A DNA stretch of 64,000 nucleotides from Acanthornis magna (GCA_036785705.1 JAWUZG010000354.1:248001-312000), one strand, 5' to 3'; counted from the stretch's first letter, positions 37,201-50,875 are shown. Translations and numbers: made by a program. The notes: generated by a model from the letters alone, not told the origin.

Positions 37201-40028
37201 ATCCTGCTGACAGCAAGTGATAAGCACTTCTTGAGTCTTCAAGAACCTGGAAAATCTGAACTTGCAAACCAGTTGGAGGGGGAAAAAAAGCTGCTAAGAA
37301 AAGCTTCTCCAACTAAAGTGAGCTTTGGGAACAAATGTAATTTCCAGGAGATCCAGCTCCACTGTTGACACAGGTCTGTTACTTACATGCTGCTTGTAAT
37401 AATAATTCTGGCCCAGGGTGAACTTCTTTAAGGAAGAACCAAGACTTCAAATTTTACTCTTCTCCAACAAAAAGCTGACTGGCACTTCTGCATCTGCTCC
37501 TACTCAACACAAGCAATCATGTACACATGGTTTGGCTTCACAGCCTTCCCAGACCTGACTTTTCATAGCACTTCATGCCTTGGTCTTCACTCCTGCACAC
37601 TGGACAAGTTCTGCTTCAAGCTGGCCATAGAAACAAGGGCAGGATTTGGCCTCAAGAATTTCCTAATCCAAAAATTCCATTGATGCAACAGCTGCTGCCT
37701 TCATATGATGACAGAAAAATTGCACCAACAGTGCAATTTGATGCTATGCCCCTGAGGACCACTTAAAACTACTGCCTTGACTCAGACCATGCTCATTTTC
37801 CTCCAGGAAGCTGAAATATAATACTCTCAATGATTTAGAGAGAGCTGTTGAAAAGCCTTTGCCAACCTCAGGAAATCAGGAAAAGTTGTTTTTACTGAGC
37901 TGGGAAAGGGGAAAACAACACAAAAACTGTAGGTGTTCTTCTTGGTTTGCTTTTTGAAGCCATTAATTGATCAAATGGTTAACTCTTCATAGAGATATCT
38001 GACATAGCTGAGTGAGGCTACAAGATATAAGAATGTGCTTCAGTAAATAGGCTGTAATTAATTTATTACTAAAAAAACATTTATTTATGCACAAAGGAAG
38101 GTTTCCAGCTTCCAGGTTTTTATACATACATGTTTTTCACACTAACAATGCCAATATCCACTGAGGTAAAAAAGAAAAGAGTCATTTCTGTTTGCATGAT
38201 AATCTATATCTGCAGAAAAACTTTCCCTATCAAGGGTAAGGAACATCCCTATAGCTCTCCTTCAAAATTTCTGCTTTCTACTGTAATCCCAATAGAAATC
38301 TACAGCATCTGGGCTTTACCAAAAATTTCTTACTAAAACTAACGCTCTCCTTTGAGCCCAGAAGAGATTCCATGAGCTGGTTTCTTCCACCTATGCTGAC
38401 ATAAAAGGATTTATTTCTTTCGACAACAAATAAAAATACTGTCACATTAAACTCTGTTTTAGTATATATTTCTGCGATGCACATGTTATTTCTCTGATAG
38501 GACTGTATTCCAACTTCCCAAACACCCCCACTCTATATGCTCTAACTGATCTTCCTACTTATACCTAAGTTTAATATACATTAATAAAATCTATTGTCTA
38601 AAAAGTTTTATTTGTTTCCTAAAAATAGTACTCCAGCTTTCCAAGCCATTTAAATTTAAGGTGTAAGTACAAAGATGTTACATACTGACCTAATCAAAAG
38701 CATGTTGACACCAAAATTTGGATCAAGTTTTTGGTGCCCAAACAAATATTTTCTTTTAGCATATTTCTTTGGACTCAAAGACATTTAATTCAGGTCTGGA
38801 ACTATATCTTGAACATAAAACATATTTCAGAAATAATAATTGAAAAATAAGGAATTAAGTAGTTCCTAAAAAAGAAATTTTTATAAACTTGCATCCACAA
38901 AGTTAGTGTTCTGGTATGAATCAGAACTTTATTTCTTATCAAAGAACAACAATCACATCATTCTCTCCATCCATAAAATGTGAACAGCAACTGCTATTCA
39001 AGTATTGGTAATGGGTAAAAAAAAGGCTTGTATCAAACCTAATGACTTTTGGAATCAATAATATTAAAACTAAAAAATTGATTTTAAATTAAATGTAGAT
39101 CTTGGTGTACTGTCATTATACCAAAACACTTACCATAACAATGCACTTCAGTTGTTTTCTAAAAACCCTAACATCTCTTGAAGTTATGGAGCAAAATGCT
39201 GGAATTCTTACTCAAACAATAATTAAGTTTTACTGGACCAAGGACTCTAGATTTCGAGCTAACTCCAAAGGGAACTTGGACAGGGAAATTTCTTCAATAG
39301 ACCTTTAAGCAAAACCTTGATTTCTGTTACAGGTCTGACTAAATCTGGGCAAGTTCTCAAGTGGATTGCAACAATTATTAATGAATATACAAACTCAGCT
39401 GATTAGCTTGAGAAAATCTGCATCTCTTCCCCATAAAAAAGTTCTCTCCCTCATGTTGAAATGTATTGGTGCCAGGATGAAAGCTGGCACATGAAAGCTG
39501 CAGTGTGGTTGATCACCTTGCTTTCAGCTTTTCCCAGTACGGTGATGCAAAACCTCCAGATTTCATTTGCAAAAACACTCCTTTCTCCAGACATCAAACA
39601 CTCATTCACGTTGGCAGCACAAAAACCACTTAGAAACAGCCACAATAATAGCTGGGATCATACATGCAATTATATGCAAAACGCTACAAGAAATTGATGA
39701 AAGTTTTGTTCCAGAAGCTGGCAAATTTGCATGGATTTATCCAATCTGTGCTTTGGATAGGGTCATTCATCCCAACAAATAATCTCAGAAGCTCAGTGGT
39801 CAGCAGAGTTGAAAGTCTGTGCTTGTGCTAAAAGGTGACATTTGAAATGCACTACATATGCCATTATTTTTAGCTTTGCACATAAATAAAAACTCCCAGT
39901 GACAAAAAATACAATAATGCTGAACTTTGCTAGGCAAAACCTGATCGAAACCAACGCAACAGGGGCTCATACAACTTAGTCTGCAGTTCCATGAATTCAG
40001 CGTAAATACTCTTACGGATCAATCTAGT
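34211..40028. other. Non-coding sequence with one CR1 remnant
   Basis: A/T-rich sequence. Apart from the CR1 tail at 35.47 kb nothing is recognised. A minus-strand 112-codon frame at 36,974-37,312 lies in a slightly GC-richer patch and shows no domain. Confidence 0.6.
35466..35525 (-). mobile_element. CR1 LINE 3' tail, inverted
   Basis: The segment ggttggaaggagcctctaga followed by tgtcatccagtccaactt is the reverse complement of the CR1 terminal sequence. It is short and old. Confidence 0.8.
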
Positions 40029-40086
40029 TCAAACACTTTTCTTGTCCAAAAACTTAGAGATGCTGCAGTCACTGTTGGTGACTGAC

Positions 40087-40243
40087 CTCGATGCAAACGT
40101 CAGCTGATTATCTGGCAGACATCCCCTTTTAGACAGGAAGCTTCTGTTTTCTTTTTTAGCAGCATATGCCTTTCCAAACCATTGATCATTCCATTTCTCA
40201 TCAGCACTGCTATTTTCTAATCTCTCTTTTTGAATTTTAAACA
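40087..40243 (-). CDS. Exon candidate or pseudogene piece, minus strand
   Basis: A 91-codon minus-strand open frame (40,029-40,304) has protein-like composition, rich in K, E, S, D and N, unlike the T/I/L/F-rich chance frames around it. Within it a 157-bp segment runs from an acceptor-like site (aatagtttctattccag) to a good donor (TCGAG|gtcagt). It encodes 51 residues, including FKIQKERLENSSADEKW, NDQWFGKAYAAKKENRSF and LSKRGCLPDNQLTFAS. The segment would start with two bases and end with two bases of split codons. If unspliced, the frame ends at a TGA after ..KFLDKKSV. I do not recognise the protein. It may be an exon of a minus-strand gene or a retrocopy fragment. Confidence 0.38.
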
Positions 40244-40304
40244 CTGGAATAGAAACTATTCTTTTGATAACTTCCTTAATACTTTCCTGTTCCAAAATAA
40301 GCAT

Positions 40305-41300
40305 CTTAACTATTCTTTAATATTTCCATTCTTTTCCTTATTTTGATCTCACAGGTCATCCATTGCCTCTTACTATTTGCTTATTGATATTTCTGCATTT
40401 TGCCTAAGCCTCCTCATTGTTACAGATACATTTAACATTAACCTGTGATTTTCCAGTCAAATATGTGTTTCATCAATTCTCTCATATTACTCTGTTCCAT
40501 TTATGGCCACTAAAACTGTAACAGTTTTAAAATTAAATACAAAATACAGAAATGCTGCAACTATGGAGAATTTCAAGTCATTACCTCACAATCACAAATA
40601 CTAGAACCATCTTTCATGTGGAATTCACGTTAATTTAGTTTGCTTCACTACCAGGCTATCAAAAACAAAACTCTTAAGTGGATTAAAAAGCACTAGCTAA
40701 ACTTTCAATTGCATAATTTGGCTTAAATTGTTTGTAAGGGCATATAATTATGCCATATAAAACATACCATTGAAAAAAATTCAGTCACTATTCTAAGGAA
40801 ATGGCTATTTTTGTTTAGTCATGGAAAAATACTCTGAGTTGGAAAGCATAGGGGCCCAGCATACACACTGAGTACAAATTCTTCAGTCTCTTTCACAAAT
40901 GTCTCTTATTATGGACTAACATATTTTTATTTTGGACTTCCTCAGCAGAAATGTACAGACAAAGATCATTCCCAGTGAACTGAAACACCAGCAAAGTCCC
41001 TAGCCTAACGTGGGCTTCCTGCACTGCGACCTTTGCGTAATTTGCCAAGCCCTTCCACATGCATGCAAGGTGCAGGCACTGGGGAGCACCTGGGATTTGC
41101 CAAGCAAATTGCAGACACGCTGTTACTCCTCCTGTGCTCAGGAAATAACAGAGCGTGACAGGCACAACTAAAATGCTACCATACGTACTGAAATGCCAGG
41201 CAAATTACCCCGAACACAATGTCTACCCTGAAATCACAAATTGAATATTGAGCAAAAGACTGCCCCTGCAGACCGCCATGTCAAAGTCCATTTGGTTTTG
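40305..41300. other. Non-coding sequence, no gene recognised
   Basis: A/T-rich with a short 90-codon minus-strand frame (40,893-41,165) of no recognisable family. Nothing else was seen. Confidence 0.55.
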
Positions 41301-41319
41301 TTTCTGTTTCATGTATTTT

Positions 41320-41600
41320 TACAACTGCTCCTTCTGAAAGCTGCTCCAAGGCCTCACCATGCTCTTGTTTAAAACCTTTTTCTAATTAACAGTCTTCATC
41401 TATTTCTTCCCATTATACCTATTAGCAGTAATGAACTTACAGAGAGCAGTAAGAAGCCTTTCAAAGACTTCATTTGACTTCTCTGAACAGCCAAACACTC
41501 TTATTCCTCCCTATTGCCCATAATCAATCATTTTCACAGCCCTGCTTTGTACCTGCTCCACTTTGATTTCACCTCTAGCGGGACTTGAGCTACATTTAAA
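41320..41600 (-). mobile_element. Old CR1 LINE fragment, inverted
   Basis: Read on the minus strand, this matches the 3' half of CR1 at low identity. Examples are the complement of gctgctccaaggcctcacc…tttaaaacctttttctaat ('ctgttccagtgcc…aaattttt-cctaat') and of ccctgctttgtacctgctcca near 41,543-41,563. The boundaries are approximate. Confidence 0.5.
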
Positions 41601-41832
41601 AAAACCCACTCTGGAAATTCCTGAGCCAATAACTTTCAAGTGTCATTTTCTTTTTTCGTCAGCACGTCACTAGTGGCTGCTGGTGGTGGTTTATGGTATG
41701 GCTTAGCAGAACACACCAGTACACACCGGTCAGTCATTTCCAGACTGGTGGAAATCTCTTGGAGTGGTGGCTCACACTCCATCAACAGTTCTTGTTATCT
41801 GTCCCCAGCCACTGCAATACAGTTCTGTTGAA

Positions 41833-41880
41833 CCTTTTTTAAGAAAACATTTTTTAAGACAAGGTTTTTTAAGACAAGGT
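41833..41880. repeat. TTTTTTAAGACAAGG tandem repeat
   Basis: Three imperfect copies of a 16-17-bp unit (cattttttaagacaagg) lie directly against the CR1 fragment that follows. Confidence 0.65.
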
Positions 41881-42052
41881 GGTCAAATATTGCAGCTTGC
41901 CCAGAGGAGCTGCAGAACTCCCTCTTTGGAGATATTCAACATTTGAGTGGACACAGCCCTGACACAGAAACCTGATCTAATCAGACCTGCTCTGAACAAG
42001 GGACTGTACTAGATGACCTCCTGGAGGTCTCTTTCAACTTCTTTTAGAGTCC
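41878..42052 (+). mobile_element. CR1 LINE 3' end
   Basis: The segment contains gcttgcccagaggagctgca, ggagatattcaacatttgag and tggacacagccctgac, and then the terminal ctagatgacctcctggaggt followed by ctctttcaact. These match the ordered blocks of a CR1 3' end. It lies head to head with an inverted CR1 piece about 280 bp upstream. Confidence 0.85.
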
Positions 42053-45000
42053 TTTTACTCTAGTGACTTGACCAGCCAGTTTCTTATGACTGATGAACTG
42101 ATATACATAAGGTACTACTCTTTTCACCTATTTTGCAAGATTTAAACCAGTGCAGCAATTTAATTTAATCCTCGTTTTTCCTAACGGCAACAATAAAGCT
42201 GTGTTTTTCATTTGCTTTAAGCTTTTTGTCCACTTCTTAAGGTATGTTTTGAAAGCAGTTCTTTGTCCAAGTAGATATGGAATTTTTCTTTACCTTTCTT
42301 CCCAAGAAAGGCCAGAATAATTCAGGATTTTTTACAAGGTTTGTACCTTTGACCTGTGGAATTCTTGTCTGGCCCTACATTCAGTTCCTGAGCTCATCAC
42401 TGTGGCTATCAATATGAATGAGACTTCTTAAAGTTGTTGCTTTCAAAATTACAGGATAAAACAAATTACAGACCTACTTTAGCCCCTTCAATCAATAAAT
42501 TTAAAAATAGCATTACAGGGAGTCTCATCACAGACATGACTTTGGCATGCCTAAGTCTAGCCCAACAGAGCACAATCCCCTGCTGCCCCAGGGTGTATTA
42601 AGTATAAAAAAAAAAAAAATCCAGAAATATCTCTCTCATATATCCAGAAATAACTGGGTTCAACCATTATTCTCCAATATATACTTAACAAGTAATACAG
42701 CATGGTCATTGTGCATCTTATTGTGTGGCTGTGAGTCCAAGTTCTATTCAAGGAGCATAAAATTCACAATTCATTTTGCAGTATTTATGATGCAATGTAT
42801 GAACACAGGTGTTTGCTGAGCAATGACGAATGATGAGACTAAAAGCCAGACATCTGCACTGAATAACGTGAATAATTCAACTCCTGTTTGCTCCCCAAGA
42901 AGCACAGAGGATATGCACCTTTAAGCTGCAAATGCTTAACTGTATCAGCTGTCAGGTGCATGTCTCCCCTCAACACTGTGCAGGACACAGACTTCAATTA
43001 TTTCTGCTCAATTCATTACATTTTAGCCAGTGTGGAACTCTGTAGTCCACTAACAGCATAAATAACATTAACACCCACACCTTTCACCTTAACCTTTTGT
43101 GCAAAGAGGCTAACCATTCCTGGAGTCAAAAGAGCCTGATCTTGCCATGAAGTCAATAAATCCTGTGGTTTCACAGGACATGGCCAGTTTGGCTACAAAG
43201 GCAATTCCCTGCTCACAGCTGGGTATGATATGGAGATACCACCAGTAAAGATTTCTTCAGCTTGTAATCAGTGCTGTGGGAGTTAGCACCAGCTGGTAGA
43301 GGCTGGTGTCTTCTCACCTCTCTCCAAGCACACTTTCAACAACTGGGAGAGCTGGCCCTCATATTATGCTTTCTGCTGTAATCCTAAAGTATCTGGAGCC
43401 CTTTGGTACTTCACTTGACTTCATTCTGGTCTGCTAATTTACTTGCTCGAGCTCTTGCAAGTCCTGAGAGTGCACACTTAATATCTGAAATACAGCTCTT
43501 TGAAATCATGCTGGCAAAATAGATGCACATACTCCTAGCTTGAAGCAAAAGGGTAACTAACATTCTAAAAGAAAATAAATTTTAAAAAATAGCACAATGC
43601 AGGCAGTGCTTTCCTGCTGACAAATGTGTAAGACAACGTAGCAGACATGCACTTTTGAAATGCAGGTGGGCTTTTATTCCTGGCAGTGCAGTGAGAGAGG
43701 TAATTCCAGATGTGGGGGAAACGACACCCCTCAAAAAGGGATTTGCAATGATATAGCACAGAGGAAGCCTGGAGCAAACTGGCACCATCTAGAAAGCTGG
43801 AAGAGAGCCAACCAAATTATGGCCCAGGCTCTTTAGAGCCCTGTCCCCCCCTTCAGTGGGAACTGCACAGGAAAAGGATGATAGTGAGAGGGTAGATGAC
43901 AGGAATAGCCTTCATTGCGCATGGAAAGGAGCGTAAATTACAATCCCTTGTGCATACAGAGGCAAAACAAGGTTCACAATGCCTTATTATATTAAGCCAC
44001 ATGATGAAAATGACTGTTTACATTGGTTCATTAATGTTTGTACAGGGCTGTGAGCATGCAAAGTGCTAAGTATCAGCACAAGCATCAGTATGGTATCTCA
44101 ACTTTGACATGTTCGTAAGTGTTGTAACAAAAGAAAACACACTTTACTCCTAACAATTATTGTCCACAAAACATGGTGTTTAGCATTTTGTCTCTATACA
44201 TCATTTCTGACCACACAAAGTCAGAAAAGGCTATCATTACTGTGTATTGTTATACTGAGTAATTTATTCTTCCAAAAGACTAAATGGTTGCAATCAATAA
44301 ACTAACAAATTCAACACACTAGACTCACACATTTGGCACTGCAAGACTCTGCAAGTTCTGTGTTGCTAAAAACACCTTTAGTCAGATTTAGTACAATGCC
44401 TTATGGTGTACCGCCTGGTGAAAGGGAGGTTGTTTCTCAGCGTTCTACTTTATTTTTTTTATTCTTTTGTAACTCTAGCAGACCTCAAATCAACAGGAGG
44501 TTTTAGGATTAAGTGCTGAGATCTATTGCCTGAGTGGAGTACCCCAGCATCTCAGAAAGGCGGTTTTGTTCGAATGCCAGCTGGAGCAGTAAACTCTATT
44601 AACAGAAGAAATATCTGTCCTCATCTCTGCTGAGTGAAAGAGTGAAAGCAAAGGGGACTGCAAATAAATCTCTCCCCCAGCCTCGGGGCCCTGGCAGGGC
44701 AGGCCCTTTCCTCCAGCCAGGCTTTCAGCTGAGCAATACCTGCTCATTTCCTGGATCAAAGAAAATTCTACAAGGCCTTTCTTGCTGCCCTTTCATATAT
44801 CCCCCTGCCATCTCCAAAGGCTGGCTGTGTCTCTCTGCCTCTCCTGGCTGCAGAGGCAGAGCTCACCATGTGAGCTTGTCAGCTCTGCTCCAGCAGCTCC
44901 TCCTCCAAGGCTTCCCAGTGGCGATCAGGGAAAGGGCAGCCTGCCCTGTGCCCCAAAGGCATCTGCTGAAAGGGGTCACAGGGGCCAGGGCAGGTTTCCC

Positions 45001-45080
45001 CTCCCCTTAGCTATAGCCTGTTAGAGGAGCATGTGGCAGGAAGGGAATTGTTAAACTTCAGGAAGGTTAATAATGAAAAA
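42053..45080. other. Non-coding sequence; GC-richer patch at 44.64-45.02 kb
   Basis: Mostly A/T-rich. At 44.64-45.02 kb a pyrimidine-rich, GC-richer patch carries overlapping open frames (122 codons at 44,642-45,010) without any recognisable domain and with few CpGs. A 14-A run lies at about 42,606. Confidence 0.55.
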
Positions 45081-45084
45081 CCCT

Positions 45085-45275
45085 CGGGGGTTGAGACCAA
45101 TCTCACTTAATACTTGTATTAATGACTGGCACAAAAGTATAAAAACAAACAAATAGATTCCCTGAGACCTACATGTCTGGAGGGAGAGTTGGGGGTTCAC
45201 AGAGCAGGGGCTGGATTATCTGGAAGGGTAATAGAAATGGGATGAAATTTAATAGGAGTGTGCAAGGTCAGAAGC
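45085..45275 (+). mobile_element. Very old CR1 reverse-transcriptase fragment
   Basis: The DNA around 45,095-45,135 (gagaccaatctcacttaata then cttgtattaatgactgg) aligns with the CR1 stretch encoding GPILFNIFINDL. The DNA around 45,225-45,270 (aatagaaatgggatgaaatt then taataggagtgtgcaaggtc) aligns with the block for W..R..MKFN..K..V. Frames are broken by stops and the sequence is strongly diverged. Confidence 0.55.
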
Positions 45276-46638
45276 TTTGGGACTAATAACAAGACTTTCT
45301 GCTATAAACTGTGATGTTGTCAGATGGAGGAGCTGTGTAGGGAGAAGTATATTTGTAGAATATGGGATGTCTGCAAATCATCAGCCATGAAAAGAGTAAA
45401 CACATCAGGTGATGTATACCCAGAAGAGTGAAGAAAGATTGATTTTCGTGGTAAATGCTCCTTTGAGAGCTCTTCCTTTGAAATACTATTGACAATGCCA
45501 ACCATGTTCCAGAAAGAGTCCTTCCAACCAGAACAGCCCCAGAAATAGGCTGCAAAAACCAGCAAGGCAATGTTCTGATGCAACAGGACTAAACAACCTC
45601 ACTTTTTACTCTAGCAACACCAGGACAAGAAGGACATACCAGGCAAATTAAACAGTCCAAACAGTCCACATTATGCTAAAAGATACACAGCTATAGGTTT
45701 AAGAAGAAAATAAAAAAGAAGCCTAGCAGAAGATTTCTGGAAGTGTTTCCCCATCAGAATCCCATCATCTTATATGGGGTTTGCAAAGTTCATAGAAAAG
45801 TGAAGGTCAGAGGAAAAAATTATGCAACAGGACCCGATTTACAGTAAAAAAACTACTACATATACTCTACATATTGGCACCAGATTGTTTTCCAAAACTT
45901 TTCTCTGTGTTTCTCTAGAGCAAACTTTCACAAAAATTGTTTTGTTTGGGATTTTTTAGCGTTGTTGAATAGTGGTGGCAAGGTTTTTCCCCTCCATTTC
46001 TTGCAAAAGTGCCAATAGCTTTTTCACTTTTCACACTAATGCTGTAACACTGCATCCCCCAAACACCTGAAGGTACACCTGACAGCTTGTACCTGCTCTA
46101 CCCCACAGAACCTCTTTGTGAGACAGGAAAGCAAAATGTGCCTATTCTGCCTTGCTCCAGCTGCCTCCCCCCAGCTGATTGTTACTATCTTTGTGATTTC
46201 TAAAAGAGTATGGTGCATTCCTTCAGGCCTGTGCTGTCTGTCACACTTTCCTAGCCCACCATGAGCCACTTGTAAGAAGTACATCGTCTGCACTGCTGCC
46301 CCCACCCAGTTGCCATTGCAGATCCATCCTTTCCCATTGAACAAGACCACTCGTTGTAGAGCAGCCCTGTCCTTAGTCTTGCAGCACAGTAACTGCCCGT
46401 GGGTTATGCTTAGAGAGAATAAGCATGCAAAATACTAATCAGGCTGCCAGAATGACCAAACCCTGTGAAAGACAAAATCTGCAACAAGGAGGCCTGAAAA
46501 AGTCGTATAAATAAGGCAGCAGCAAGTGTTTTGAGGAATGAGCTCAAGCAAGTAAAGTGGAATAGAAGAGTTTTCCTGATCTCAAATTCTAAAAGCACCA
46601 GGAGCACACGGCTCCTCAGAGCTCTCCCTGTGCCTGAC

Positions 46639-46846
46639 AGTGATTTCAGGAAGCCAGAAACATCTCATCAATGGTGCTAAGGAAAGCAGGAACGTATTCA
46701 GTGTTTTCCTTGACAAGACCCACACACTACAGAAACAGCTGCTGGGGAGGGACAGTCAACAGCTCAGATCTCCAGCTTGGATGGTCCACAGAAAAAGCAG
46801 AAAAGTAGTTAAATTGAATGGACAGAAAATTATGGCCTTCGCTTAG
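46639..46846 (+). other. Weak exon-like open segment
   Basis: A strong acceptor-like tract (gagctctccctgtgcctgacag) opens about 68 codons to a TAG at 46,844. The peptide includes SQKHLINGAKESRNVFSV and LQKQLLGRDSQQLRSPAWM. The composition is protein-like, but no family is recognised and no polyadenylation signal was located. It may be a terminal exon, a decayed repeat ORF or chance. Confidence 0.18.
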
Positions 46847-49800
46847 AGAAATGTGTCCACAATCCCCTGATAACAAATAGCAAAGGCATTTCTTGAGAAA
46901 GCTGTTTGCTCTTGAAAATATTAATTTAATCAGATTAGGTTTGGTAAACAAACAGAAGAAATAGGAACATTCTTGTCAATTTGAACAATACTGAACTTGA
47001 AATATTTCTATGCCCCTAAACCAGCATATTATAGAATGCTAATTTTTCCAAGTAGAATGACAGAAAATTAAAAAATGTTCAGCTCTCCTGGGGAATGGAA
47101 GTTCCAGTTTCCAGTCAGCTTTCTCAGCTGTCATGGACAAACTTAGGCTTTGGATTGTCCCCATGCTTTAAGTGGGCTCACAGAATTTCTGCCTTTCACT
47201 GAGAAGAAAAAAAGCATTTATTATGTAACTAATAGCAGCACTGACCTCCTTTGTCGCACCCTTCCAGGACAGCTTTATTTTGTAGGCTGGAGAGAAATGC
47301 TCTCTTCCTAAAAGTTAGGTGCCAACTGCTAAGCCATGAATAGAAATAAACAAAAAGACATTTACAGACCACAACCCAGAAGAATGATCAGTTCCTCCTT
47401 GCGTTATATCTATTACCTAGACTTCACTTTTCTAACAGCATCAAACTCAAGCCCAGTGCTCAAAGCTGCATCTAGTTTGTAAGTAAAACAAGCAAAAACT
47501 TGATTTCTCTGGCTCCTTCTGTTAAAGAGCAAAGGTCTTTTTCACCTGCTCTAGGAGAACCACTTGAAAATTCCAAAGGCCTTAAAAATTTCAATATAAA
47601 TGAGCTCCAAAAAAGAAGAGAAACAATTTTCTCACTTCTTTGAGGTTTGCATGTTAGAATCAGTCTTTCACAATGACTGCACATTAGAAAACTGAAATTG
47701 TTGCCAACATGAACTCTACACTTAGATCACAATATGAATTAAAGAGCTTGCTTTTCACCTTTATCTCCCCCTTCTTCAGTGCTTTCCTCCCTCTCCCAAA
47801 TAAATGAACCATGTTCCTAATAACGTGCTTGAAGGGAAGGCTGGGAAATTTAATAATAAAAAGCTCTCTGAAATTAAGTTTCTGGCAGTGCTTTAAAAAA
47901 AAGAAAATGTTATTACTTGGTCCTTTGCTTTTCCCCAAAGCAAATTTCAGTCCTTTGAGGACCGCACAAATATAAAGCAGATCATTTACAAACCTTTTAT
48001 TCGGCAATTTGCCTGGTCCAAATAATCAACTATAATAGGAATTGCCAACCGAGTATTTAAAGATTCCAGTATAGGAAGAGAAACTGCACATTGCAGAAAA
48101 AGAAAGTTTCTGTCTAAACTATCAAATACTGGACTTTCAATGGGGCATAAATTGTTGAGTATGTTGATGTTCACAGGAAATAGAAGGGAGTATTAAGAAG
48201 TGAAAACCCAACATTATAATTGCTGGAGTTCTTATCACATAAGAAGTTTCCTAATCTCAGCTCTTTCGCATTGGCTGCACTGAAGATGACAAAGAGGAAA
48301 ATAGTGAGTTTGCCTTAGATTATTCAAGTCCAGAAGCACAAATGGGAAAATATTCAGTGACGCAAACCCAGACTTTTCCTCTGCTCATGTCTTAGCAAAA
48401 GGAATTATCAAAATACTCTTGACAATTTAGGAAACTAAAAAATGTCAACTAAATGGGTGAAAACTTAGGAAAACAAATGCAAGGCCAATTCTCTAATTTT
48501 GCATCAGCTACAATGTTTTAGGGCTCTTTCTTACATAGGTCTCAAACTACAGTGTATGAAAATCAGGCTCCACTGAATTTTCTAGGAATTTTCCTGTTGC
48601 ACTGGGTCAGGACTGTGCTATAATGAAATACACAATTCTGTCGATTTATTTAGCAAAAGCTAAACTAAGAGCTTAGGATATTGACATACATATCAAGGTC
48701 ATCTTCCTTGTAAAATAAATATGGGCCAAGAAATTGGATTTGGAGTTTCAGGTTGAAAACCTGTTAGGTCCTGGCCAAGTTTAAATTTGGACAGATTAAA
48801 ACTTGGAAATCTATGCAAATGACACCTTGACATTTACAGGTAGGGAGCTTGTAAAACTATTAATTTTTGACTGAGAAAAGTTGGAAAAAGGCATACATGT
48901 ATCCGAACCTGATAGCTGGCTCTGGCTTCTATTTTATGGTTAGTATGTGGTCTATGCAACAACAGCAGAGCATTTAGAGGGATCAGAGGTACAAATTCTG
49001 AGCCCTTTTTCACATGCTGAGAAAATTCTACTGGAAACTATGTTTTAAAGGGGCCAGGATTTTCAAAAGACTATGAATAATTTCTAAACAGCTTCTTCCA
49101 AGTTTAGAAGGAGAAATTATGAAAGAACAGTTATTCTTCAATCACTACTTTAAATAAAATTAAAGATTGAGACTATATAAGTGAAATTTTGACCCTAGGA
49201 AATAGAAAGAGAAGTTATGCATGCCAGAATTTAAGATTTAAATTCAAGCACCATTTCAACCTTAATTACCAGATCACTTATTTGATATAAATCATTAATG
49301 CAAACCAATATATTTTATTCTTTTACCTTAACTCTAAAACTTCTAATCACTTTCTACACACAAAGTTTAGCAATGAAATGTGTATGTAGTATTACTGAAG
49401 CATTCCATATAATCTTGATTCTATCTTGATTTCTCTCACACATACAGATTTGTGAAAAATAGACATAAAAGATTTTATCTGTGGAACTGTCTTCAACAGC
49501 AGTTTTAAAAGAAGAAATCTATGAAGGCTTACAGAAACCTCCATTTCTCCCACAGGAAATGTTAAGATCTTCTGAATAATTACCAAGAATAAGATTTTTG
49601 CATACAGATTTCTGATTCAGCTGCAAGTAAGTTGCTCTGATGTGGCTGGACAACTCCCTGTGCTTTGAGAACTAGAGGAGGCTTAGAAGCAAAACCTCAT
49701 CTCCACATTCAGCCTGTTAAGTGCAGAATGGTTAAAAAGCATCATCTTCTCCCTTACAAGGACAACATGGAAAGGTGCTTCCCTGCCACCACTGCTGGCA

Positions 49801-50875
49801 CATTTGAAGCCTCACTTTCTCCTACAAATGCCTCTTTCAGCAAGATCTGTTAGCACAGGCTCTTGGCTGTCTCCTGTATTCCAAGCAGTGTAAAGCATTT
49901 CCAAAATTCTTCTGTCTTTTCAGAAGCACAGAAGACACAGTCTTCTCTGGTTTAGCTTAATTAAAGCAGCTCCCCCGATAAAAGGTCAGGTTATGCCTTT
50001 AAAAGGTTAAATTATGCCACATAATCAAATTAGGTTTTGCCGTGGACAGGCATAACTAAAGCTGCTTTTTTTCCCCCCTCATGAATACGAATGGTGTATT
50101 TATACCAAAAGCGAAAAGAGCTCAGTGAAAACTGACAGAGTGTGTATAATCCTTGGATGAAGTAGAAAAGCCAGAATGCATAAGCAACTTTATGTAAGAA
50201 GGATTCCCAAGTGGAGAATCACATCCTGAATGATGTTACTTTTCAGAGGTGAAAAAGGAGCAGAGAGATTATCCCTCTACATCTTCTTCATGCCTGGTGT
50301 AAAATAAAGTGGGTTTTCTGGAAAAAAAAACAAACCAAACCATGTAGCTTATGGATTCACTACTGAGCTAATCCCAGCTGTTCTGGGAGGAGAGATGCTC
50401 TGCTCCTGAAAGATAATCATTCATGGCTTCTTGCACCAAGAGGAACAGAGTTTTTACACACCCTTCCAGAGAGACAACAGGCACCTACAGCTTTACTCAG
50501 CTGAAAAGGTCAGAAAATGGCCTTCTCTAGTTTTGGAGTGAATTCTGAATTAAGTAACCAAATACAATCATACAATGGATTCCACATTTCTGGAGCCTGC
50601 TTCTGATGTTCTTCCTAGTTCTGACAAAAAGGGTTTGGCTGAGAAGAGCCAGATCTGGCCTTTCATTGACAACAGGCTGCATTTCACTTGAGAAGATGCT
50701 CCACTCCACCACACATCACCTGCTTCAACAACAACACAGAAGCCTGGGAGAAGTGGTACTTGCTCTTACAGCATCATTTGAAGAATCCTCAACAGAAGAC
50801 AAGCAAGGAGATGCACTGAGGGCATGGAAAAGCCACCAGGACATGGCTGTGACGCTGATGTCCCTGAAGAGGGGT

